59,884 nt of DNA from an uncultured Clostridia bacterium (GTDB lineage: Bacteria > Bacillota > Clostridia > Christensenellales > UBA1242), in the NCBI GenBank assembly GCA_945919375.1, contig CAMEJD010000009.1:1-59884 (forward strand), given 5' to 3'. The position numbers and the translations under genes were made by a program. Under the pieces are notes generated by a model that ran no database searches, was not told the origin of the DNA, and was given only the letters and a program-made list of their open reading frames with translations. Of the stretch, positions 38,665 through 47,802 are shown in pieces; the first letter of the stretch is position 1; every line of letters starts with the position of its first letter.

Positions 38665-39722
38665 TCAGTATAATAGAACAATAATCCAAGAGCAACAGCA
38701 ATTAAGATAATAAATAGCACAAAGAATGTAATCTTTACGGCCGACTTTGGCATTTTTCCTGCAAGTTTTCCGGTTTGACCATTCATATATGTCAAATAAT
38801 CTTTGTCTTTATATTTGTATCTTACTTGATATATTGGCAAAATACAATAATCAAATTTTTCATTGCTAAATATTGTATTTTGTGAATAACTTACAACACT
38901 TGAATACGAATATCGTGACAACACTTGATTTTTTATAATTTTTTCCATCATAGAATCTGCCATTTTTTTACAATTGGCTAAACTATTGTCATAATATTCA
39001 ACACAATACCCCAATATAAAATCAGGTGTAAATTTTACAAGTTCGGCAGTTGAAAATGGTTTTAATTTATCAAAAATATCTTGTGTTATGTGCGAACTTG
39101 TTTCCACCATAATATCTTTTTGATTCATTGCTTGTTGACCCGATATGTTTTGATATGTAGTGTTTGTTTGTGTTTTCCCATTAACCACCACAGTTGTTGT
39201 GTGAGCAAGCACACCTTTGTATGTTGTATTTGTTTTTGCATCAAAAGAAAAACATGGAACATACACACCGGATATATTGTCAACCGGTGGTGTTTTTTTG
39301 AATTCATTTGGCAAAAACCATTTCTTTTTTACTCTTTGCTTATATAACCTACTTGCTTCTTCCTTGGAATATTTGAAAGGAATTATTGCATCGGGTTTAA
39401 GACTTGGCATTTCCTTTTCTTCGGCAACATAACTACTTCCACAATACGGACATTTTTTTGCAACTTCCAATTTGTTAAGCACAACATTTGCACCACAATT
39501 TGAGCATTTAAAGACTTTGCTCTCGTTTGCAAAATTGGTGTATGCTTCTGTATTTTCTATATTTGCCACATAATTATGCTTTTCAACATTAAAGTCATAA
39601 TCAAGTTTTGTTACATTTTGACAAAATTGGCATTTAAGCCCCTTATCTTTGGGCGAAAATGCCATATTGCCACCACAAGATTCACATTTTTTACTTTGTC
39701 TTGTTAGTTCTTTTTCATTCAT
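38661..39722 (-). CDS. Zinc-ribbon membrane protein, YdjG-like
   Basis: At least two zinc ribbons stand at the N-terminus (CESCGGNMAF ... CQFC at about residues 13-35, and CSNCGANVV ... CPYC at about 73-95), then a soluble domain (PFKYSKEEASRLYKQR, VYVPCFSFDAKT) and a single membrane segment at the C-terminus (about 330-350). This is the layout of B. subtilis YdjG, which with YdjH and YdjI helps bring the phage-shock protein PspA to the membrane. Its start codon shares one base with the stop of the upstream SPFH gene, so the two are coupled. No pspA gene lies in the window. Function is inferred from family and context. Confidence 0.78.
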   Translation of the reverse strand: MNEKELTRQSKKCESCGGNMAFSPKDKGLKCQFCQNVTKLDYDFNVEKHNYVANIENTEAYTNFANESKVFKCSNCGANVVLNKLEVAKKCPYCGSSYVAEEKEMPSLKPDAIIPFKYSKEEASRLYKQRVKKKWFLPNEFKKTPPVDNISGVYVPCFSFDAKTNTTYKGVLAHTTTVVVNGKTQTNTTYQNISGQQAMNQKDIMVETSSHITQDIFDKLKPFSTAELVKFTPDFILGYCVEYYDNSLANCKKMADSMMEKIIKNQVLSRYSYSSVVSYSQNTIFSNEKFDYCILPIYQVRYKYKDKDYLTYMNGQTGKLAGKMPKSAVKITFFVLFIILIAVALGLLFYYTE

Positions 39723-40843
39723 TAAATTTTATTCCCACATTCTGGACAAAATTTTGCACCCTTTTTAAGTTCTGCACCACATTTTGAACAAACATTTTTG
39801 TTTGCAACTTTTGTGCCACATTCAGGGCAGAATTTTGCATTCTTGCTTAATTCTGCACCGCAGTTACTGCAAGTAAGTACTTGGCTTGCTCCACATTCTG
39901 GACAGAATTTTGCACCTTCTTTAATTTTTGCACCACAGTTGTTACATTCAACAAGTTTTGCTTTTGGTTTGTTTTCTGTTGCTACATTTCCAATAAAAGC
40001 ATTCCCAATTGTTGCACCTGCACCAAGCCCAACACCAAGACCTGCCAAATTTCCACCACTAGGGTTGTTTGCTGCATCTTTGATTGCTTGTGCTGTTTGA
40101 TATTGTGTGAATGTTCCCATCTTGTCTTCCAAAACACCAAGTTTTGTTCTTTCGTCAAGAACTTTTTCGACTTCTTCTGGGAGAGAAATGTTTTCTATAA
40201 CCAAACTGCAAAGTTTGAGCCCAAGTTTTTTGAATGGTTCTTGGGATAATTCCAAAACCTTTCCCGAGAATTCACGATAGTTTGCCGCAAGGTCAAGTGC
40301 CGAGATTTTGCTTTCTGCAATTGAATCTGTTATTGATTCAATAAGCATAGGTTTGATTTGGTCTGCGACATCACTAACTGTATATACTGCGTTTGTTCCA
40401 AAAACTTCTTTCATAAACACTTTTGCATCATCAACTTTGAAAGAATAAACACCAAAGCCACGAAGTCTAACAGTTCCAAACTCATTATCGCGCATCATAA
40501 TTGGGTTTTGTGTTCCCCATTTTTGACCTACAAATTGTTTTGTGTTTACATAGTAAACTTCGGCCTTAATTGGGCTTTCAAATCCTGTTGGAAGAGATAA
40601 TGCTTTTGTTAAGAAAGGAATATTTTCTGTTGAAAGCTTGTATGTCCCCGGCATAAACACATCTTGAATTGTACCTTTGTGAACAAAAATTGCCACTTGA
40701 GATTCCCTTACAACAAGTGTTGAACTTGTCATTATTTCATCACGATCTTTTAATGGAAAACGATATACAATTGTTTCTTTTGAATCGTCTTTCCATTCAA
40801 TAACTTTTAGAAGTTGTTTTTTTACAAAATTAAATAACCCCAT
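39722..40843 (-). CDS. SPFH-domain protein with C-terminal zinc ribbons, YdjI-like
   Basis: The first 240 residues match the SPFH/virion-core-like family of B. subtilis YdjI (VIEWKDDSKETIVYRFP, LVVRESQVAIFVHKG). A Gly/Ala-rich linker (about 265-295) leads to three zinc ribbons in a row (CNNCGAKIKEGAKFCPECG, CSNCGAELSKNAKFCPECG, CSKCGAELKKGAKFCPECG). SPFH proteins form membrane-linked oligomers; here the role may be in envelope stress. It has its own promoter and forms a two-gene unit with the YdjG-like gene. Confidence 0.85.
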   Translation of the reverse strand: MGLFNFVKKQLLKVIEWKDDSKETIVYRFPLKDRDEIMTSSTLVVRESQVAIFVHKGTIQDVFMPGTYKLSTENIPFLTKALSLPTGFESPIKAEVYYVNTKQFVGQKWGTQNPIMMRDNEFGTVRLRGFGVYSFKVDDAKVFMKEVFGTNAVYTVSDVADQIKPMLIESITDSIAESKISALDLAANYREFSGKVLELSQEPFKKLGLKLCSLVIENISLPEEVEKVLDERTKLGVLEDKMGTFTQYQTAQAIKDAANNPSGGNLAGLGVGLGAGATIGNAFIGNVATENKPKAKLVECNNCGAKIKEGAKFCPECGASQVLTCSNCGAELSKNAKFCPECGTKVANKNVCSKCGAELKKGAKFCPECGNKI

Positions 40844-40869
40844 AATTTCTCCTTATAAATATATAACCT

Positions 40870-40898
40870 ATATTAAAATATTATGCGATTTATGTCAA
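40870..40898 (-). promoter_or_regulatory. Predicted promoter of the YdjI-YdjG-like unit
   Basis: Consensus TTGACA (40893-40898), 17 nt, TAATAT (40870-40875), then AAGGAG before ATG 40843. Confidence 0.7.
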
Positions 40899-40928
40899 GA
40901 AAAAACAAAGTTAATTGCTTAACTTTGC
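40899..40928 (-). terminator. Terminator after recF
   Basis: The stem CAAAGTTAA/TTAACTTTG (40906-40914 with 40919-40927) is followed by six T on the minus strand and directly by the next gene's -35. Confidence 0.85.
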
Positions 40929-40949
40929 TTTATTTTTTATATGTGTTAT

Positions 40950-42020
40950 TTATTTTTTAACTTCGCCATTTTCTATTTCTAGTTTATTACATTGCACATT
41001 ATAATTAAATGAAGTGCAAGTGATGAGTGTTTGCACATTTTTGCAATATGCAAGCAACCTATTCTTTCTGTCATCATCAAGTTCACTCAAGACATCATCC
41101 AAAAGCAAAACAGGTTTTGTGTTTATTTGGTTTTTTATTATATCAAGTTCGGCAAGTTTTAACGACAAAGCACAAGTTCTTTGTTGACCTTGCGAACCAT
41201 ATGTCCTTACATCAACATCATTTATTGTAACTTTTATATCGTCCCTATGTGGACCATAACTTGTGTAGCCAAGAGCCAAGTCTTTGTCAAGATTTTTCTC
41301 CAAGTGTTTGATTATATCTTCTTCGGTTTTTTCTTCAATTCCAACATATTCAAGTCCCAATTTTTCTTTGTTGTCAGTAAGATAAGAATGTGCCTTTTGT
41401 GCAAAAGGAGCAAGCATATATACAAAATTTTGACGATATTTTGCAATTTTTAGTGAACAAGTTGCAAGTTGAGTGTTCCATATCTTCATAATATCAACAA
41501 GGTCATCTCGCTTTAGATTCATTTTTAACTGTTTGTTTCTATTTTGCAAAATTTGATTATATCTATTTAGCAAATAAAAATATTGTTTATTTGTTTGCGA
41601 AATATCTATATCCATAAATCTTCGCCTATCTTCTGGGCTTTCTTTAATGAGTTTCAATTCGTCGGGAGAGAAAAATACACCATTAAATTCGCCCAAAAGT
41701 TCGCTTATTTTTTTTATTGGAACACCATTTATTTTTACTGTTTTTTTATCTTTTCTTGAAAAAATTATTTCAACAATGCTGTTTCCAATTTCTTTTTTTA
41801 TAAAAAGTTTTATTTTTGCAAACTCACTGTCTTTGTTTATTACTTCTTTTTCTCTTGATGCTCTAAAACTTTTTCCAACAACGCAAAAATACACAGCTTC
41901 AAGTAAATTTGTTTTTCCCTGTGCATTTTTCCCACATATAACATTTAAACCGTTTTTAAAGTCGATTTCGCATTGTTTGTAATTACGATACGAAAATAGT
42001 TGTAATTTTGTTATCTCCAT
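40950..42020 (-). CDS. recF: DNA replication and repair protein RecF
   Basis: RecF loads RecA at gaps with RecO and RecR. It starts at ATG 42020 after GGGA, 10 nt inside the end of lepB; a start at 42056 would overlap lepB further and lacks a ribosome site. The SMC-like ATPase motifs are Walker A GKNAQGKTNLLE (about residue 30-41), signature YGSQGQQRTCALSLKLAE and Walker B PVLLLDDVLSELD. The length of 356 is normal. It is cotranscribed with lepB rather than with dnaA-dnaN or gyrB, its usual neighbours in Bacillota. Confidence 0.94.
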   Translation of the reverse strand: MEITKLQLFSYRNYKQCEIDFKNGLNVICGKNAQGKTNLLEAVYFCVVGKSFRASREKEVINKDSEFAKIKLFIKKEIGNSIVEIIFSRKDKKTVKINGVPIKKISELLGEFNGVFFSPDELKLIKESPEDRRRFMDIDISQTNKQYFYLLNRYNQILQNRNKQLKMNLKRDDLVDIMKIWNTQLATCSLKIAKYRQNFVYMLAPFAQKAHSYLTDNKEKLGLEYVGIEEKTEEDIIKHLEKNLDKDLALGYTSYGPHRDDIKVTINDVDVRTYGSQGQQRTCALSLKLAELDIIKNQINTKPVLLLDDVLSELDDDRKNRLLAYCKNVQTLITCTSFNYNVQCNKLEIENGEVKK

Positions 42021-42715
42021 TTGTATATTCCCAAAAATTGCATAACAACTTGCCAAATTCTTGGCTCACCCTTGTGAATAAGGTAAACGACTTTTGCAAC
42101 CAAACGTTCCGTTTTCATTGCTCCATAACTAAAACAATCAATTGAAACAGGTCGGTTATCTCCCGCATAAAATATTTCATCTTTATCTATATGATAGTAT
42201 TTGTTTCCATTCTCATCTGTAAATATTTTGCTTGCATTTTTTGATGAATCGTATAACTTTTCATAACTGCCTTTATAACTAGATTTGTCTTTGATATAAT
42301 CTTCTTCAAGTTTTTTCCATTCGCCTGTTGAATTATACTGCAAATATATTGCATATTCGCCATTATCTTCTTTTATCATTATATTATCATTGCCCATTGC
42401 AATAACCCTTTTTATGACATATGTGGCAGATTCCCCATTCATAGGAGGTCTATTGTAAATGATTATATCACCGTAAGTCACACTTTTTATATTTGGTGTT
42501 GCATATGCACAATCGCCACTATAGTATGTTGCATTGATTAACGGACGCATACTTGGCCCAGAGATTGGGTAGTAAGATAAAAAAATATTACAATAGAACA
42601 TTATGCCAACAACAAAAATGGCCAAGGCAAGCAAAAGCATGGCTATACTTTTTAGTATAGCCTTTGTCAGTGATATTGGTTTCTTTTTGTAATTTTCATA
42701 TTCGATTTTTTCCAC
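42011..42715 (-). CDS. lepB: Signal peptidase I
   Basis: This membrane protease removes signal peptides from exported proteins. One membrane segment (about residues 22-48) precedes the catalytic serine motif SGPSMRPLI, the lysine motif YVIKRVIAM and the late motif GDNRPVSIDC. The spacing and the Lys base mark the bacterial type; SipW/ER-type enzymes would have His in place of Lys. A 50-residue stretch rich in Lys, Tyr and Ser (about 120-170) between the lysine box and the last motif is longer than in small relatives. It shares 10 bp with recF and follows queH closely. Confidence 0.93.
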   Translation of the reverse strand: MEKIEYENYKKKPISLTKAILKSIAMLLLALAIFVVGIMFYCNIFLSYYPISGPSMRPLINATYYSGDCAYATPNIKSVTYGDIIIYNRPPMNGESATYVIKRVIAMGNDNIMIKEDNGEYAIYLQYNSTGEWKKLEEDYIKDKSSYKGSYEKLYDSSKNASKIFTDENGNKYYHIDKDEIFYAGDNRPVSIDCFSYGAMKTERLVAKVVYLIHKGEPRIWQVVMQFLGIYKWR

Positions 42716-42717
42716 TT

Positions 42718-43314
42718 TTATCTTCCCATTGAAAATCTACAACCGCAGTAATTTTGCCTATATAAATTCATTTCTCGGCTAAGGATAATACTTCTTTTGT
42801 ATCCATCGTGTTTTTTGAAATCGGAATAAAGAAAAGGAATCCCAACTTCTTTTTCAATTTCTTCGCCAATTTTGTTTATATGTTCAGCATTTTTGTGAGA
42901 ACTTACCGTGAGTGTTGTTCCAAAAAAATCAAAACCATTTTCCTTTGCAAAAATTGCCGTTTGTTTTAGTCTTAAATAAAAACAAACATCACATCTTTTG
43001 CCCCCTTCTTTTTCGGCTTCAAGACCCTTAACCTTTTCCAAATATTCCACTTCGTCATAATTTGGGCTGACTAATTTTACCCCGAGATTGTTTTCTATAA
43101 CAATTTTTTGATTTTGTAATCTTTTTTCAAACTCTTCCTTTGGATAAATATTTGGGTTATAATAAAAAACTGTTATTTCAAAATTTGGTTTTAATCTTTC
43201 AATAACAGCACTACTACATGGTCCACAACAACTATGGAGCAATATTTTTTTCTTTCCATCAAACTTTGCAATTTGTTCTTGCATAAGTTTGTCATAATTA
43301 TTTTTTAAGTCCAT
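42718..43314 (-). CDS. queH: Epoxyqueuosine reductase QueH
   Basis: The enzyme makes the last step of queuosine synthesis in the tRNA wobble base, replacing QueG. It has the Cys pattern of the DUF208/QueH family: HSCCGPCSS (about residue 28-36), KRCDVCFYLRL (about 107-117) and YCGCRFS near the C-terminus, ligands for the iron-sulfur cluster and nearby iron. ATG 43314 follows AAAGGAA at five bases and lies 17 bases inside the upstream gene. Length 198. Other queuosine genes are not in the window. Confidence 0.92.
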   Translation of the reverse strand: MDLKNNYDKLMQEQIAKFDGKKKILLHSCCGPCSSAVIERLKPNFEITVFYYNPNIYPKEEFEKRLQNQKIVIENNLGVKLVSPNYDEVEYLEKVKGLEAEKEGGKRCDVCFYLRLKQTAIFAKENGFDFFGTTLTVSSHKNAEHINKIGEEIEKEVGIPFLYSDFKKHDGYKRSIILSREMNLYRQNYCGCRFSMGR

Positions 43315-43798
43315 CAATTTCCTTTACAATATGGTCTATTATTTCATACTTACTTTGAAGGTCTTTTAAAGACAAGTCTTTTTCATCCCCAACAATATAT
43401 GTATGAAAACAATATACATTTTTCATAAATACAAAGAAAACATCAACAACATTAAATTCAGGCTTTGTTATAACTTTTACAACACTAAGCATTGAGCTAT
43501 CTTTGTTAAATATTTCCCAATGTTCAGGCGTTATACCAAATTCTTCTTGTTCTTCTTTGTTGTCTTTTAATTCCAAATAAGACTCATCAAGTTGTTTTAT
43601 AAACTTGTCATCTTTGCCATAATCGTACAATGTTAAGGTGTTAAATGCTCCATAAATTGTTCCAACTTTATAGCAATAAACAACTCTTGCTTCTGGCAAA
43701 CTTGCAATTCCATAGTTTGCATAATCTTTTGGCAACACTTCTACCCAACTCAATTTTTGTGTTAATTGGTTTTTAAGTTTATCTACTGTATTTAGCAT
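43298..43798 (-). CDS. Hypothetical protein, 166 residues, first gene of queH-lepB-recF operon
   Basis: A soluble alpha/beta protein with no signal or membrane segment; GGGG stands before ATG 43798. It is rich in aromatic residues (VVYCYKVGTIYGAF, VFFVFMKNVYCFHTY). It overlaps queH by 17 bp, so the two are coupled. The family is not recognised. Confidence 0.78.
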   Translation of the reverse strand: MLNTVDKLKNQLTQKLSWVEVLPKDYANYGIASLPEARVVYCYKVGTIYGAFNTLTLYDYGKDDKFIKQLDESYLELKDNKEEQEEFGITPEHWEIFNKDSSMLSVVKVITKPEFNVVDVFFVFMKNVYCFHTYIVGDEKDLSLKDLQSKYEIIDHIVKEIDGLKK

Positions 43799-43814
43799 AT
43801 TTACCCCTTAATGT

Positions 43815-43843
43815 ATTATAAATGAATTTTTGTCAAAATTCAA
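43815..43843 (-). promoter_or_regulatory. Predicted promoter of the 43298-queH-lepB-recF operon
   Basis: TTGAAT (43838-43843), 17 nt, TATAAT (43815-43820). The start point near 43808 leaves about 10 nt of leader, just enough for GGGG. Confidence 0.65.
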
Positions 43844-43859
43844 GTAATATAATACAGTA

Positions 43860-43896
43860 CAAAAGATAAACAAAAAATTTTGTTTATCTTTTGTAA
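43860..43896 (-). terminator. Long hairpin after the 43899 gene
   Basis: Two arms of about 17 bases (ACAAAAGATAAACAAAA and its complement) pair with almost no loop. The T-run lies in the 3' arm rather than after it, so terminator strength is uncertain. Confidence 0.65.
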
Positions 43897-43898
43897 AT

Positions 43899-44501
43899 TT
43901 ATTCAAAACTTGATATTGTTTTATACATATCGGCAAAACTTCCCATTACTGTTTGTCTATAATAGGTGTAACCTGCTGTATTGTCAGCAATACACTTAAA
44001 ATAAACATAATGACTTTGCAATTTTTCGCCTTCAGAAACGCTGAATGTCATTTCTGTATACTTTAAAACCAAATTACTATTTGTTGGTGGATTATATATT
44101 TTCCCATTCAATGTTAATGTTTGTGGTTCTTGGAAGTAAAATGTCACAACATAACCAGTCAATTTTTCAACTGGATTCTTGTTTGTTCCGTTACATTCTT
44201 CAATTCTTGATTTAAATGAAGTCCTTCCCGAAAAGAATCCAGACATAACACTTTCTTCAAATGCCGACTTGTAATTTGACATCAAATTGTTATAAACTTC
44301 AACGTCTTTACTGTCTTCACTGTCTTTTTCTCCGCCGGGGAATGGTTTACTTGAACCTGCCTGTTTTATATTGATAAATGCAGGCTCATCCACATCCGGT
44401 GCATAGTTTGTTTTTACAATACTTAAAGTGATTGATGTGGCAATCAAAATTCCACAAATACAATAAATTAGAATTAACCACCATTTATTCTTTTTTGTCA
44501 T
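43899..44501 (-). CDS. Membrane-anchored extracytoplasmic protein of unknown function
   Basis: ATG 44501 is used because AAAGGAG lies seven bases upstream, within the end of ftsH (17-bp overlap). One N-terminal membrane segment (about residues 7-30) precedes about 165 outer residues with two Cys (EECNG, FKCIAD) and beta-rich strands ([19 protein letters not shown]). Coupling to ftsH suggests a link to membrane-protein quality control, but that is only inference. Confidence 0.75.
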   Translation of the reverse strand: MTKKNKWWLILIYCICGILIATSITLSIVKTNYAPDVDEPAFINIKQAGSSKPFPGGEKDSEDSKDVEVYNNLMSNYKSAFEESVMSGFFSGRTSFKSRIEECNGTNKNPVEKLTGYVVTFYFQEPQTLTLNGKIYNPPTNSNLVLKYTEMTFSVSEGEKLQSHYVYFKCIADNTAGYTYYRQTVMGSFADMYKTISSFE

Positions 44502-46725
44502 CTTTTTTCTCCTTTGCACCTTTTGTGCCTTTTCTTGCTAATACTCTCTTTGGTTTTTCTTCTTTTTTGTCCTGCTCTTGAACTTTTGGTTCTTCTTTTT
44601 CTTGCTTTTCCCCTTGCTCTTCGACCTTTGGTTCAAGTTTTTGAGCATATTCTTCTTCAATTTTTTGTTTTGCTTCTTTGTTTTCTTTTTCAACAAGGTT
44701 ATAGTCGTCTTGAGAAATTATACCTTGTTTTAGATAAACTTGTGCAGTCTTTAACTTTTGGTCAAGTTCGGCAAGTTTGTCTTTTTTTTCTTTTTCTTCT
44801 CTGTATCTTTGTTGTTCACTTTCAGTTTGCTTTGACTTTTCTTCCATGGCTTGCTTGATTTCTTCATTTGTTTTTCCTGCAAGAATCATATCAACTTCGT
44901 CTTTATAAATTGTGTCTTTTTCAAGCAAAAGTTGTGCCATTTGTTCAACAAACTTTTTATTCTTTGTTAGTATTTCTTTGGCTCTGTTATAGTTATAATC
45001 CAAAATCTTTTTAACTTCGCTATCTATTAACGATGCTGTTTCTTCGCTGTAACTCTTTTTTTCTTGATAATCTCTACCAACAAAAACTTCGCCTTCACTT
45101 GAGAAACTCATAGCACCGAACTTATCACTCATACCCCATTCGGTAACCATTTTTCTTGCAACATTTGTTGCTCTTTGGATATCGTTGCTTGCACCGGTTG
45201 AAATGTCTTTCATAAACAATTCTTCGCTGATTCTTCCACCAAACATCATTGCCATCATATCATTGAGTTTATTCTTGCCCATATGATTATCGTCATTGTC
45301 TGGTCTGCTCATTGTATATCCGGCAGCATTTCCTCTTGGAATAATTGACACTTCTTGAACTTCTTCACAATTTTCAAGCATTTTTCCAACAATTGCATGC
45401 CCACTTTCGTGATATGCTGTTATTATCTTATCATTTTCAGTTATGAGCAAGCTCTTCTTTTGTGGTCCCATAATAACTTTGTTTATGCCTTCTTGAATGT
45501 CTTGCATTGTTATTTGTGACCTATTTCCCCTTGCTGCCAAAATTGCAGCTTCATTAAGCATATTTTCTATGTCTGCACCGGTAAATCCAGTTGTCATTCT
45601 TGCAAGAGTTTGAAAATCAACATCGCTTGCAAGTGGTTTGTTTCTTGCGTGAATTTTGATTATTCCTTCTCTACCTTTTACATCAGGTGGATTAACATAT
45701 ATTTGTCTATCAAATCTGCCCGGACGCATAAGTGCTGGGTCAAGTACATCACTTCTGTTTGTTGCTGCAAGAACAATAATTCCTTCGTTTGCTTCAAAAC
45801 CGTCCATTTCTACAAGTAATTGGTTTAATGTTTGTTCTCTTTCGTCATTTCCACCACCAAGACCTGCACCTCTTTGACGACCAACTGCATCGATTTCATC
45901 TATAAATACAATACATGGTTGGCATTTTTTTGCCTGGTCAAACAAATCTCTTACTCTGCTTGCACCAACACCAACAAACATTTCAACAAAATCACTACCA
46001 CTTATTTCCAAAAATGGTACATTACTTTCACCTGCAACTGCACGAGCAAGTAATGTTTTACCTGTTCCTGGTTGACCAACAAGGAGAACTCCTTTTGGAA
46101 CTCTTGCACCAAGTTCAGTAAATTTTTGTGGGTGTTTTAAAAACTCAACAATTTCTTGAAGTTCTTCTTTTTCTTCATCTGCACCTGCAATATCTGTAAA
46201 TCTAACTTTGATATTAGATGTCATTCTTGCACGATTTTTGCCAAAACTCATTGCACTGTTATTTGATTTTGAAAACATTTTAAAAATAAATATAAGTGCA
46301 AAAACACCAAGACCTATATACAAGATTGGGAACAATGTGTCAAGCCAACTTGCTCTTGTTGCCGGTGCTTCATATGATATTTTTTGTTCTTCCGGTTTGC
46401 CTTTATTATATGCATTTATCGTTATAACAATTTGTTCTTTTTCTACTGATGTGTATTCAATATAATAGTCTGCTATGTTTGGGAATTTTTTCCTATTGTC
46501 ACCTTTTACACTACTTTGGCCTTCTACAAGCAAAACTCTTGCCTCTCCATCATAGAAATATACACTCGCAACATTATTATTCTCTATATCAGAATAGATT
46601 ATTGATGTGTCTTTTTTTGCAAGCCTTGGAGAAAGATTTGTAAATGAAAAAACAATTAAAGTTGCAAGCAATAATAATATTAAGATATAAGTAAAATTAA
46701 ATCCTGTTTTCTTTTTATTATTCAA
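44485..46725 (-). CDS. ftsH: ATP-dependent zinc metalloprotease FtsH
   Basis: FtsH is a membrane-bound AAA+ protease that removes damaged or surplus membrane and regulatory proteins. Two membrane segments (about 9-30 and 127-151) flank an outer domain. Walker A is GQPGTGKT (217-224), Walker [10 protein letters not shown], the second region of homology [20 protein letters not shown], and the zinc site HESGH (439-443). The last 130 residues are an unusually long Lys/Glu-rich tail. It starts at TTG 46725 behind a strong GGAGGT; no ATG fits. Confidence 0.95.
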   Translation of the reverse strand: MNNKKKTGFNFTYILILLLLATLIVFSFTNLSPRLAKKDTSIIYSDIENNNVASVYFYDGEARVLLVEGQSSVKGDNRKKFPNIADYYIEYTSVEKEQIVITINAYNKGKPEEQKISYEAPATRASWLDTLFPILYIGLGVFALIFIFKMFSKSNNSAMSFGKNRARMTSNIKVRFTDIAGADEEKEELQEIVEFLKHPQKFTELGARVPKGVLLVGQPGTGKTLLARAVAGESNVPFLEISGSDFVEMFVGVGASRVRDLFDQAKKCQPCIVFIDEIDAVGRQRGAGLGGGNDEREQTLNQLLVEMDGFEANEGIIVLAATNRSDVLDPALMRPGRFDRQIYVNPPDVKGREGIIKIHARNKPLASDVDFQTLARMTTGFTGADIENMLNEAAILAARGNRSQITMQDIQEGINKVIMGPQKKSLLITENDKIITAYHESGHAIVGKMLENCEEVQEVSIIPRGNAAGYTMSRPDNDDNHMGKNKLNDMMAMMFGGRISEELFMKDISTGASNDIQRATNVARKMVTEWGMSDKFGAMSFSSEGEVFVGRDYQEKKSYSEETASLIDSEVKKILDYNYNRAKEILTKNKKFVEQMAQLLLEKDTIYKDEVDMILAGKTNEEIKQAMEEKSKQTESEQQRYREEKEKKDKLAELDQKLKTAQVYLKQGIISQDDYNLVEKENKEAKQKIEEEYAQKLEPKVEEQGEKQEKEEPKVQEQDKKEEKPKRVLARKGTKGAKEKKDDKKE

Positions 46726-46917
46726 AATTTTTACCTCCGTCTAGTTTGTCTAATAATATTGTATTGTATGCAAAAAAAATACAACACAAATACTTTGCAT
46801 TGTATTTTAACATAAACGAAACAACTTTTGCAACTAACTTACAAACTTTTATTATTATAAAAGTAAGATATATATCTTAAATACGAATAATTTGTCACTT
46901 AATCTTTCACTTATATA
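46726..46917. other. Intergenic region between pfk and ftsH
   Basis: This 192-nt AT-rich gap holds a weak ACTTTTAT/ATAAAAGT hairpin near 46845-46865 that may end the pfk transcript, and short TTGTATT/AATACAA inverted repeats near 46760-46810 that may belong to the ftsH control region. No gene was seen. Confidence 0.4.
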
Positions 46918-47799
46918 TTAAATTTTATTTATGTCAATTGCATAAAAAGAGTTATTTTTTACAATTATTGCACTATTAAGTTTGTTTCTTCTAATTTCCA
47001 TTGCACACTTTTTGGCAAAACATTTTGCAAAATGCTTTTCCTTTTGAGTTGGCTTACCACCCCTTTGGATATAACCAATGGTGCTTATTTTTACATCGCT
47101 ATTCAATTGGTCTTGAATGTAATGCTTTAGTTCTTCAACATCAATCAAATCTTCTTTTACTATAACAATTGGTGCATCTTTTTTGCTTTGACTTAATGCT
47201 TCCAAACATTTTTCCTTTGTGCAAAATTCGTCTGTAAAAACATAATCTGCATCAACACTTTTCCCAACATCCAATGCAATTTGTGGGCATTTTCTTCCCA
47301 TAACTTGATATATGCAAGTTCTATTAAACGACTGCATTGTATCGTTAACTTGCTTTATAAAATTGATTGAGTTGTTGCATGCAGTATCAAACCCAATACA
47401 ATAGTCAGTCCCTGCAAGGTCATTATCTATGGTGCAAGGGACAAACATAACATCCATTCCCCTGTCACTGATTTCTTTTAGACCTTTTAGTGAGCCGTTG
47501 CCACCCATAACAACAAGACAATCAATATTATGTTTTTGCAAAGTTTTTATGGCATCGTCAACACCTTCGCCAGTTTCAAACTCTTGACATCTTGATGTTT
47601 TTATGCAAATTCCACCATTATTCCTGTTTTTTCTTAAAAATTTTATATCGTATGGAATTGTTATATCATAAATAAGACCTTTGTATCCTTGACTAAAGAG
47701 AGTTATTTTGTTATTTATGTGCAACCATAAGCAAAAGTTGTATAGAAAAGTGTTCATCCCAACACCATCACCACCACTTGCCAAAATTCCTATATTCAT
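46918..47799 (-). CDS. Divergent ATP-type 6-phosphofructokinase homologue
   Basis: PfkA phosphorylates fructose-6-phosphate in glycolysis. The fold is clear: SGGDGVGMN (8-16), GGNGSLKG (99-106), the catalytic TIDND (123-127), IGFDTACNNSI, VMGR (166-169) and IQRGG. But the residue matching E. coli Asp103 (Mg2+) is Asn101, His249 (sugar phosphate) is Tyr243, Arg243 is Lys237, and the effector-site Arg21 and Arg25 are missing. At 293 residues it is shorter than PfkA (about 320). Position just after dnaE matches the pfkA place in many Bacillota. It may be an altered or regulatory PFK; activity is uncertain. Confidence 0.8.
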   Translation of the reverse strand: MNIGILASGGDGVGMNTFLYNFCLWLHINNKITLFSQGYKGLIYDITIPYDIKFLRKNRNNGGICIKTSRCQEFETGEGVDDAIKTLQKHNIDCLVVMGGNGSLKGLKEISDRGMDVMFVPCTIDNDLAGTDYCIGFDTACNNSINFIKQVNDTMQSFNRTCIYQVMGRKCPQIALDVGKSVDADYVFTDEFCTKEKCLEALSQSKKDAPIVIVKEDLIDVEELKHYIQDQLNSDVKISTIGYIQRGGKPTQKEKHFAKCFAKKCAMEIRRNKLNSAIIVKNNSFYAIDINKI

Positions 47800-47802
47800 T
47801 TT

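Noticed and set aside
42011..42715. The signal peptidase as a SipW-type enzyme paired with the export signal of the BspA-like protein
   Set aside because: It has the Lys general base (VIKRVIAM) of ordinary bacterial signal peptidase I, not the His of the ER/SipW type.
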